DNA from: Thermoplasmata archaeon
Lineage (GTDB): Archaea > Thermoplasmatota > Thermoplasmata > Thermoplasmatales > Thermoplasmataceae
Assembly: GCA_021797555.1 (NCBI GenBank)
Contig: JAJZZM010000012.1
Coordinates: forward strand, 5,775 to 69,774
Reading direction: 5' to 3'
Length of the DNA: 64,000 nt
Positions within the stretch are counted from its first letter, which is position 1. Each line of letters begins with the position of its first letter. Made by a program: the position numbers and the translations under genes. This document shows positions 10,860-19,462 of the stretch, in pieces. The notes beneath the pieces were generated by a model. The model worked only from the letters and a program-made list of their open reading frames with translations, was not told where the DNA came from and made no database searches.

Positions 10860-11855
10860 ATGAACGACTATGAATTGGTTATAATAGGTGCAGGGCCTAC
10901 GGGTTTATTTGCTACATTTCTTTCAGGATTAAGAGATATAAAATCAATAACCCTTGAAGCTTTAGATTACACAGGAGGGCAGATACCGGAACTATATCCT
11001 GAAAAAACTGTGTATGATGTACAGGGAATACCAAGAATAAATGCCATGGAATTGCGTGACAAGATGTATGAACAGGCAAAAATGTTTAATAATGAAATAG
11101 CTTTAAATAGCAAGGTAACCGATATAATACAGTCCAGCGATGGATTTATAATAGAGGTAAATGGGGAGAAAAAATATACATGCAGGGCAGTTTTAATATG
11201 TACAGGGATAGGTGATTTCGAACCAAGGAAGATTGGATGCCCCGGAGAAAATGAATTCTACCATAAGGGTGTTGATTATACCGTAAAGGATATAAAAAGG
11301 TTTTCAGATAAAACAGTTGCGGTAATAGGCGGCGGGGATGCGGCACTTGATTATGCAAATGAACTGGCAGATTATGCGAAGAAAATATATGTAATACACC
11401 ATAGTGAAAAGTTTAAGGCAGCGGAAAAAACATTAAAAAATGCACTGTCGAATAATAAAATTCAGGTTATAATGAATACATCTGTCACAAAAATATCCGG
11501 TGATAACTATATAAAAAATATAACATTAAAAAATGAAATAGACAAAACTGAAAAAAATATGGATATAGATGAAATGGTAATAGCAATAGGGCATATAGGA
11601 AAAGCAAATGTATTTAAATCTGTAAAACTCGAAACAAATGCAACCGGAAGAAATATAATGGTAAGCCAGGGATATGAAACAAATATAAAAGGCATATATG
11701 CTGTCGGTGATATAGCCACTATAGAAGGCGAGGCCATACATCCCTTAATAGCTGTTGATGGAGGAGATGCATATAATGCAATAAATTACATAAAGAAGTT
11801 TCTGACACCAAACGCGTCAATTTTTGGTGGACATAGTTCAAACCTTAATATTTAA
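10860..11855 (+). CDS. Ferredoxin/thioredoxin-NADP reductase-like flavoprotein (FNR type 2, no CxxC)
   Basis: GAGPTGL and GGGDAALDYANEL dinucleotide-binding motifs; TrxR CxxC absent. Confidence 0.82.
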   Translation: MNDYELVIIGAGPTGLFATFLSGLRDIKSITLEALDYTGGQIPELYPEKTVYDVQGIPRINAMELRDKMYEQAKMFNNEIALNSKVTDIIQSSDGFIIEVNGEKKYTCRAVLICTGIGDFEPRKIGCPGENEFYHKGVDYTVKDIKRFSDKTVAVIGGGDAALDYANELADYAKKIYVIHHSEKFKAAEKTLKNALSNNKIQVIMNTSVTKISGDNYIKNITLKNEIDKTEKNMDIDEMVIAIGHIGKANVFKSVKLETNATGRNIMVSQGYETNIKGIYAVGDIATIEGEAIHPLIAVDGGDAYNAINYIKKFLTPNASIFGGHSSNLNI

Positions 11856-11863
11856 ATTATAAT

Positions 11864-12880
11864 ATGCAATTAGTTCCTGTGGAAATTGATAGTGCCATTA
11901 ATAAATTAAAAGATATGAATGCGAGGAAAATATTACTGCAGTTGCCGGATGGCTTAAAGCCAGAATCATTTAGTATTTTTAATAAATTTTCAAGATATTT
12001 CAATGTTATAATAAGTTCCGGTGCATTTTATGGTGCATGTGATATAGGCAATATGGAGGTTTATAACAGTGTTGATTGCATAGTCCAGTTTGGCCACAGT
12101 GAAATACCTAATATAAAATACCCAAAACCTGTAATATTTATAGAGTATATGTATAACCAGATAGAACTAGATGATAGTATATTTAATACATTAAAGGAAA
12201 ATAATATAAAAAATATAGGCTTATTGTCATCAGTACAGTACTATAATGAAATGTTATATGTAGAAAATAAATTAAAAAATATGGGGTATAATGTTATCAT
12301 AGGCAGAAACGATAAAAGATTGAAATACCCTGGTCAGGTCCTTGGATGCAATTTTAGTTCAGCACATTCCATATCATTGTATGTGGATGCCTATTTACTT
12401 GTAAGCACAGGATTATTTCATGGCATCGGTGCACAATTAGCTTCGGATAAGCCTGTTTATATTCTTGATTTAAACGATAAGAACATAAAAAATATTAAAA
12501 ATGACGTTGATAAATTTTTAAGAAAGAGGTATGCCAGAATAGAAAAGGCGTATGATGCAAAGAAATTCTGTGTTGTTATAGATACAAAGGTAGGGCAGTA
12601 CAGAAAGAAATTGGCATATGATATATACAATAAGATAAAATCATTAAATAAAGATGCCATTATTATTACATCGGACAATGTAAATCCCTCGGATTTTGAG
12701 AATATAATGTGCGACGCAGTTGTTTTTACTGGCTGCCCAAGGGTATCTATAGATGATGGGGACAAATTCAAAATGCCGGTATTAACCCCAATAGAGTTTG
12801 AACAGTTATTCAAATTTAAAAATAATGATAGATATGTTATGGATGAAATAGTAAATGTAGATTACTCTCCAATTAAATAA
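11864..12880 (+). CDS. dph2: Diphthamide biosynthesis protein Dph2
   Basis: LLQLPDGLKPES, YGACDI, VQFGHSEIP, FTGCPRVSIDD motifs. Confidence 0.92.
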   Translation: MQLVPVEIDSAINKLKDMNARKILLQLPDGLKPESFSIFNKFSRYFNVIISSGAFYGACDIGNMEVYNSVDCIVQFGHSEIPNIKYPKPVIFIEYMYNQIELDDSIFNTLKENNIKNIGLLSSVQYYNEMLYVENKLKNMGYNVIIGRNDKRLKYPGQVLGCNFSSAHSISLYVDAYLLVSTGLFHGIGAQLASDKPVYILDLNDKNIKNIKNDVDKFLRKRYARIEKAYDAKKFCVVIDTKVGQYRKKLAYDIYNKIKSLNKDAIIITSDNVNPSDFENIMCDAVVFTGCPRVSIDDGDKFKMPVLTPIEFEQLFKFKNNDRYVMDEIVNVDYSPIK

Positions 12881-14079
12881 TTATTTCCGTGTGATATAAT
12901 TTTACAGTATAAAGTATCATATTTTTTATATTTGCTGCTTAAAATAACAGGCCTGTAATTATCATCACGGGCTACCATTGTATTATTTTTGCCTTCCTCC
13001 GTTACAATGACCCTTTCTTCTTTTCCTATAAATTTATCTAATTTTTTATTTAAAATTTCATTATGAAGATCGATTAATTCCCTTGACCACTGCTTTAACT
13101 CATTTGAATTTAAAGGCTTTTTATTGTAATCAGGTGTATATGGCCTGGGGGAGAATCTGGTCACATTTATTATATCTGGTCTATATTTTTCTATAAATTT
13201 AAAGGTTTTTTCAAAGCTTGTTTTATCATCATTGTAATATCCTAAAATGATATCCGTTGCTATATTCATATCCTCAAAATTATTCTTAAATTGACCTATT
13301 ACCCTTTCAGCTTCTTCTATTGTGTATTCCCTGTTCATGGCAATTAATATCCTGTTATCTGCATTCTGGACTGGCAGATGCAAAAATTTGAATACTTTAT
13401 CATTTTTATATGAATTTATTAATTTGTCTAATATATCATATGTATTTCTTGGCTCCATCATGCCTACCCTTAACTTAAAATTATCGTTTATTCCTGTGAT
13501 ATTATTTATTAATTCAGCTAGATCAGTGTTTATGTCCTTCCCATATGCAGCGGTATCCAGTGATGAAATCCTTATTTCTTTTATGTTGCGGCTTAACTCC
13601 ATTTTAACCTGGCTTACTATTTTATTTATATTTCTTGATAATAATTTTCCCCTGGCTATATGTGAGATGCAAAAATTGCAGTGGCCTGTGCATCCCTGAT
13701 TTATTGGTATGCCGTCATATACATCCGAATTTATTGTCACATCATCAAAATAGCCTTTATAAAAATTCCTGAATTCATCAGGCTTTAACACTTCTATATT
13801 TTTAGACTCTAATGTATTGCCATTTACGGTGCTTAAGCAGCCCAAAACTTTAACCTTTTCCGATTTTTTAGATAGATCTGAAATACGCCTTATCATTTTA
13901 TCTTCTGTGTGCTTTATAACAACACATGTGCCTATTACACTTAAATCTGCATCTTCTGGTTTATCAACTAATTTATTATTTTTATCCATTAATAATTTAT
14001 TTAAATATAATGATGATTCGGATTTTTCCAATGTACATCCATATGATTCGAAATATATTTTCATGCCTTTAAATTGCAA
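12862..14079 (-). CDS. MiaB/CDKAL1-type tRNA methylthiotransferase (radical SAM)
   Basis: ESYGCTLEKSES, NQGCTGHCNFCISHIARG, FLHLPVQNADNRIL motifs. Confidence 0.92.
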   Translation of the reverse strand: MQFKGMKIYFESYGCTLEKSESSLYLNKLLMDKNNKLVDKPEDADLSVIGTCVVIKHTEDKMIRRISDLSKKSEKVKVLGCLSTVNGNTLESKNIEVLKPDEFRNFYKGYFDDVTINSDVYDGIPINQGCTGHCNFCISHIARGKLLSRNINKIVSQVKMELSRNIKEIRISSLDTAAYGKDINTDLAELINNITGINDNFKLRVGMMEPRNTYDILDKLINSYKNDKVFKFLHLPVQNADNRILIAMNREYTIEEAERVIGQFKNNFEDMNIATDIILGYYNDDKTSFEKTFKFIEKYRPDIINVTRFSPRPYTPDYNKKPLNSNELKQWSRELIDLHNEILNKKLDKFIGKEERVIVTEEGKNNTMVARDDNYRPVILSSKYKKYDTLYCKIISHGNNYLIGE

Positions 14080-14246
14080 TAATGTTTATAACCATTTTTA
14101 TATTGGGTTTATATATTATCTGTGTAAATATATATTATAATAAATTTAAACTTATAGATATTCACTATTATGAAATCGTTAAATTTAAAATGTAATAAAA
14201 CATAAAAAAATAATAAAAGTTATATATTGCTTTAAAATATAATTTT

Positions 14247-14780
14247 ATGACAGAAGAAAATAACATTAAGAAAGATGATAAAAGTTATGAGTGCGATTTG
14301 TCAGTAAGATGGAGTCATATTGATTCATCAATTTTGCCATTTGATGATCTTGATAAGGAAATTATGTGCTTTTTAAGATACAATGCAAGAATGTCAAATG
14401 CTGAAATAGCAAAGATGTTAAATACCAGTGAGGCAACAGTAAGAAGAAGGATAAATGAACTTGTAAGAAAAAAAATTATTACGGGCTTTTCCGCTTTGGT
14501 TGATTTGCATACAATAGAAAATAGTATAAAGGTCTGTGTAAGAATAGATGTCGAGGGTGATAAACTTGACGAAATAGCAAAATTATTATCAGAAAATCCT
14601 AATGTATTATCACTGTACCGCAGAAGGGGGCAGAATCAATTATTGCTGCAGGGATTGTTTTTGAATCTCGAGGCAATACAGGAATTTGAAGATAATTTAG
14701 CCGGTATGGGAGGAATAGTAAAATACGATACTATGGTTGTATCAAAAGCATTCAAAAAAGACCCGTGGGTTGGAATATAA
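14247..14780 (+). CDS. Lrp/AsnC family transcriptional regulator
   Basis: N-terminal HTH (DKEIMCFLRYNARMSNAEIAKMLNTSEATVRRRINEL). Confidence 0.88.
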   Translation: MTEENNIKKDDKSYECDLSVRWSHIDSSILPFDDLDKEIMCFLRYNARMSNAEIAKMLNTSEATVRRRINELVRKKIITGFSALVDLHTIENSIKVCVRIDVEGDKLDEIAKLLSENPNVLSLYRRRGQNQLLLQGLFLNLEAIQEFEDNLAGMGGIVKYDTMVVSKAFKKDPWVGI

Positions 14781-14783
14781 AAA

Positions 14784-16151
14784 TTATTTTAGAAAACTGA
14801 ATATTTCATTATATTTTTTTTCATCAATTTTGCCTGTTGCAAGAACAAGCTCTTTTATGCTTTTACCTGTTTCAAGTGCATCCTCAACAATTTTTGCCAT
14901 TGTATCATAACCCAGATAAGGATTTAATAATGCTGCTGAACCAAAGCTCCTCTCGATGTTTTCCCGTATTTTGTTTAAATCGGGTTTTATTCCTGCTACA
15001 GCTTTTTCGTTCAGCATTTTTATTCCGTTTGATAGTCTATCTATTGACTTCGATATTTCGTAGTCAATATGTGGCATCATAACATTTAATTCTAATTGCC
15101 CTGATTTAACCGATAAATTAACTGCTTCCTGTGATCCAATGATTGAATTACATATCATATTCATTGCCTCGGCAATTGATGGGTTTATTTTCCCTGGCAT
15201 TATTGAAGACCCCTGCTGTACCGCGGGCAGTACTATTTCATGCAATCCTGATCCTGGACCTGAATATAATAATCTTAGATCATCAGAGATTTTACTTAAA
15301 TCTAAAGATAAATCTGACAATGCATTCATTACCCTGGAGAAATCAGTCATAAACTGCATTAATCCCATTGTATTTTCACTTACCCTGAAATTAAAATCTG
15401 TTTCCTCGGATATTTTCTTTACGGCATTTTCCTTATAATTTTCCGGTGTGTTTGCACCATTGCCAACTGCGGTACCGCCTATATTTAATTCCAGTACATA
15501 ATCCAGTGACTGCTTTAATTCCATTAAATCCCTTTTGATTGCATATTTATATGCGTTGAATTCATCTCCAAGTGTTACCCTTATAGCATCCTGTAGATGT
15601 GTTCTTCCACTCTTGTATATGTCCTTAAATTCATTATGTTTTTTATCCAGTGTATCTATTAAATCATCTATATTTTTTATTAAATTTGTGGATTTTAACA
15701 TTATATTTACCCTTATCATTGTCGGGTAAACATCATTTGTTGACTGACTCATATTTATTATATCGTTAGGATGGGCATATTTATATTCGCCCTTTTTATG
15801 CTCCAATGATTCTAAAACAATATTTGCTAAAATTTCATTTGTGTTCATATTAAATGATGTACCTGCACCTGCCTGGAAAACATCAACAACAAACTGGTCA
15901 TTAAAATCTCCTTTAATTAGCCTATCACATGCCTTTGATATAGCATTATACAGTTCTTCTGATAGTTTTTTTGCCCTGAAATTTGCATATGCTGCTGATT
16001 TTTTAACTATTGCCATTGCCTTTATATGATCTACATCATTTGATTTTATGCCGGATATATTAAAATTATTTTTTGCCCTGTACGTATTTATACCATAATA
16101 TATGTTGTCATCTATTTTGACTTCTCCTATAACATCTCTCTCTATTCTCAT
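14784..16151 (-). CDS. Class II fumarase/aspartate ammonia-lyase
   Basis: GSSIMPGKINPSIAEAMNM signature, SQSTNDVYPT motif. Confidence 0.9.
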   Translation of the reverse strand: MRIERDVIGEVKIDDNIYYGINTYRAKNNFNISGIKSNDVDHIKAMAIVKKSAAYANFRAKKLSEELYNAISKACDRLIKGDFNDQFVVDVFQAGAGTSFNMNTNEILANIVLESLEHKKGEYKYAHPNDIINMSQSTNDVYPTMIRVNIMLKSTNLIKNIDDLIDTLDKKHNEFKDIYKSGRTHLQDAIRVTLGDEFNAYKYAIKRDLMELKQSLDYVLELNIGGTAVGNGANTPENYKENAVKKISEETDFNFRVSENTMGLMQFMTDFSRVMNALSDLSLDLSKISDDLRLLYSGPGSGLHEIVLPAVQQGSSIMPGKINPSIAEAMNMICNSIIGSQEAVNLSVKSGQLELNVMMPHIDYEISKSIDRLSNGIKMLNEKAVAGIKPDLNKIRENIERSFGSAALLNPYLGYDTMAKIVEDALETGKSIKELVLATGKIDEKKYNEIFSFLK

Positions 16152-16217
16152 ATGTTATAATCATTAAAAGGTATAAAAATATTTTAATTAACACATTAAA
16201 AAATATTATATTCTATA

Positions 16218-17342
16218 ATGCATGATGTGATTATGTATATTGAATTTAATGATGATGGCATGAAAATACCGGATAACCTTACAGTGGGATATATAGAGGG
16301 TGAGGGTATAGGCCATGAAATAACAGCGGAGATGATTAAGGTAATAAATTCATCAATAGAACTTGCATATTCAGGCGATAAATCTATAGAATGGAAAAAA
16401 ATTTTAATAGGAAGGGATGCGTATGAAAGATATAATAAATATATACCTGATGAATCAATAGAAGAAATAAGAAAATGTGCAGTAACAATGAAATCCACAT
16501 TAAACCTGCTCCCTGATAAAAATGATATAAATACATTATTAAGAAAAAAATTAGGATTATATGCAAATATAAGAATAATAAAGTATTTGCCGGGAATAAA
16601 CGTAAACATTAAAAGCTTTGATAAAATAAATATAACAATAATAAGAGATTCCATAAATGGAAATTATTCATTTTATCATTCAATGGACAATACAAAGGAT
16701 TTAATCGCCTATATATCAGAAAATTATGATATAAACATAAATGAGGATTCCGAAATAACTATGATAACGCAGAGCAAATTTAGAACAAAAAAAATTATTA
16801 AGAAAATTATAGATTTTTATAAAATTAACAGGAATAGAAAAATTACAGTAGTTTACAGTGATTTAAACCCTGAATTCCTGGACTGGTGTGAGGAGGAATT
16901 AAAAAAAGTTAGGGATGTCCCATATGAATCTTTGAAATTTAATGACTTTATTAAAAGGCTTATAAATAATCCGGAGGATTTTGATCTTGTATTTCTTGAT
17001 AATATAATAAATAGGACTGTTATAAATTATATTATAAATATAATAAATGTTGAATACGGATACAGCATTGGCGATCAGTGCATACTTTTTGAGGCAATAC
17101 AGAGTTCATCACCCGATGAGGCAGGGTATGATATTGCCGATCCATTGCCATTTATTTTATCAGGGTCATCAATGCTTAGATATGTGGGATGGAATGAGGC
17201 ATCCAGGATCATAGAAAATGCAGTACAGCAGGCTTTTATGGATAATAAAATGCCTAAAAATTACATAAATATAGAAAAAGCAGAGCCGTTAAAATGTTCG
17301 CAATTTGCTGATGAAGTAATAAAGAGAATGAAAAAACAATAA
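16218..17342 (+). CDS. Divergent isocitrate dehydrogenase-like protein
   Basis: YIEGEGIGHEI N-terminus and GDQCILFEAIQSSSPDEAGYDIADPLPFILSGSSMLRYVGW C-terminus align to Icd; core catalytic motifs degenerate. Confidence 0.75.
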   Translation: MHDVIMYIEFNDDGMKIPDNLTVGYIEGEGIGHEITAEMIKVINSSIELAYSGDKSIEWKKILIGRDAYERYNKYIPDESIEEIRKCAVTMKSTLNLLPDKNDINTLLRKKLGLYANIRIIKYLPGINVNIKSFDKINITIIRDSINGNYSFYHSMDNTKDLIAYISENYDININEDSEITMITQSKFRTKKIIKKIIDFYKINRNRKITVVYSDLNPEFLDWCEEELKKVRDVPYESLKFNDFIKRLINNPEDFDLVFLDNIINRTVINYIINIINVEYGYSIGDQCILFEAIQSSSPDEAGYDIADPLPFILSGSSMLRYVGWNEASRIIENAVQQAFMDNKMPKNYINIEKAEPLKCSQFADEVIKRMKKQ

Positions 17343-17791
17343 AAATTAATCAATAAATAAATGTTGCCTTATATGTACATATTAATATTGGATGTTGATA
17401 CCATGTAACCAGTACATTATCGCCTGTATTGTATAATTATGCTAAAAAAGCTGTAAAATCATAAAATATCCAATATATGAAAGAACCGTGTATAAGAATA
17501 TGCGAAACAGTACTCATGAATGTTTCAGTTATTATACTGCGATTTTTGATTCAGTGATAAATATATGAAATGTCGGAATACCGCAAAAATTGCATAATAT
17601 TGCTAGGTATGGTTGATGGAATAATAAAAGGCAGTTACGCTATATGATGAAATAGGAAAAATGCCATTAAGGTAAATACCAAAAAATAAAATATCCTACT
17701 TTGACAAGGATACATATAGGTGTGAGTGCAGTAATATAAAATAAATATCATGTTGTACCAATAATGTTATGACATATAGAATATAAATATT

Positions 17792-19462
17792 TTAGTTTTT
17801 AATATTTATTATAACTATACCTGCATAACCATGACTATAAAACATGATTTCCCAGGTTCCGGCATTTTTTGATAGCAAATTTAGTGTAAATGGCCTGCCT
17901 GAGTTTATCGTTACCGGTGATCCAAAAATATAATGGCTATTTGTTATATTTAAAGAGCCTGAATTTGCATAAACATATGTATACATATTATTCGCTATTG
18001 AAATTATTTTCATTACCATTGGTGTATTACTACTATTTACATAGGAAACTGACAAGTTAAATGGTGTGTTTACTGTTTCGTTTATAATATACGGGTTATT
18101 ATTATTGAATGTTATTGAAGATGTTACGTTTACATAATAAATATTTATATATTCACTATATTTTTTTTCACCGGTATTTACGGTAAGGTCGTAAGTAATT
18201 TTACCAGAATAATTACTGTTAGTTATTATTTCCATGATATATATAGTTTCATTTTTAAGCCTGTGATCCGAGTTTATCTCTAATTTTCCACGATTCATTG
18301 AGAATACCGGTTCAATATTATTCCCATTATTACGAACTGTGACGTTAAATGTTACGTTGTGTGGTTCTGCTGTGTTTACAATATAACAGTTGTTGTTTAA
18401 TGAAATATTCTCATTGCCGTTAACCGGATGCACGGGTAATGGCACAAAACCGAGTAAAATAATTACAAAAACAAATATCCCAAGATATTTTATTCCCTTT
18501 GATTTTATAATATTATTCAACGGTAATGGCCCATTTAAACCTATTAATAGAATTATTATTGCTAAAATTATAAAATAAATGTATACAAAACTCATAATTA
18601 ATAATATTAATACTGATAAATATGAGAAATATTTGAATTTATTTTTCAGTACGCCTGAAAAAACAAGTCCACCGTCCAAAAAACCCAGTGGCAGAGCATT
18701 TATTGATGTTATAACAAGGCCTGCATAACCTGCAAGCTCTAGTGGGTCTGGCAATAATGTTGCAGGGAACACATGATTTATTAATATAATATATAGAACC
18801 GGAAAGTTTAACCTGATTAATGGTGAATTTATAGCTGGATTGTATATTGTATTTAATGGCGTTATAGAGGCACCGACAACTATAAAAATAAGTGAGGCTA
18901 TAAATCCAAAAAATATCGAATAACTCCCAACCATTATCATTGATTTTTTTGTTTTAAACTGGTTTTTGTTTGAATTTATCATACCTAATGTACCCAAGCC
19001 AGGTGATGGTATAAAAATGGGAAAATAATATTTCATATGGTTTCTTTTTAATGCTATATATTTCCCATATTCACGCAAAAACATTATTGATATTAATGGT
19101 ATGAAAAATAAAACAATACCAAAAAATAAATTTTTGAAGAAATTATGTGAATAATAGTAAAATGAATAATATTGATATCCTGTGTAAACCATTGCGATAA
19201 TGGTAAGTGCAAACAAAAATACTTTAATCCCAATTTTTTCTTTTGATATACTGTAATTGTTTATTGCTATTATCCGGTTATCAGGGTAATCATCTGTAAA
19301 TGCTGTTACACCGATTAAATTTAAATTATCTACAAGCAATGAAAATGATTTTTCATCGCTTAAATTATCAACGTGGAATATGATTGAATATTCTGTTTTT
19401 TCCTCCTTCGTGATTTTATAATATTTTTTTATAATATTTTCTATTTCACCCGAATTTATCAT
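17792..19462 (-). CDS. M50/site-2-protease-like membrane protein with degenerate HExxH, plus extracytoplasmic C-terminal domain
   Basis: LREYGKYIALKR replaces HExGHyxAxxr; NALPLGFLDGG motif retained; multiple TMs; long Asn-rich beta-type C-terminus. Confidence 0.75.
   Translation of the reverse strand: MINSGEIENIIKKYYKITKEEKTEYSIIFHVDNLSDEKSFSLLVDNLNLIGVTAFTDDYPDNRIIAINNYSISKEKIGIKVFLFALTIIAMVYTGYQYYSFYYYSHNFFKNLFFGIVLFFIPLISIMFLREYGKYIALKRNHMKYYFPIFIPSPGLGTLGMINSNKNQFKTKKSMIMVGSYSIFFGFIASLIFIVVGASITPLNTIYNPAINSPLIRLNFPVLYIILINHVFPATLLPDPLELAGYAGLVITSINALPLGFLDGGLVFSGVLKNKFKYFSYLSVLILLIMSFVYIYFIILAIIILLIGLNGPLPLNNIIKSKGIKYLGIFVFVIILLGFVPLPVHPVNGNENISLNNNCYIVNTAEPHNVTFNVTVRNNGNNIEPVFSMNRGKLEINSDHRLKNETIYIMEIITNSNYSGKITYDLTVNTGEKKYSEYINIYYVNVTSSITFNNNNPYIINETVNTPFNLSVSYVNSSNTPMVMKIISIANNMYTYVYANSGSLNITNSHYIFGSPVTINSGRPFTLNLLSKNAGTWEIMFYSHGYAGIVIINIKN

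Noticed and set aside
11507-11741. Two overlapping minus-strand ORFs inside the flavoprotein reductase gene
   Set aside because: Hydrophobic low-complexity antisense translations of an AT-rich gene.
10860-11855. Thioredoxin reductase
   Set aside because: The redox CxxC is absent at the expected position, so FNR-type reductase is preferred.
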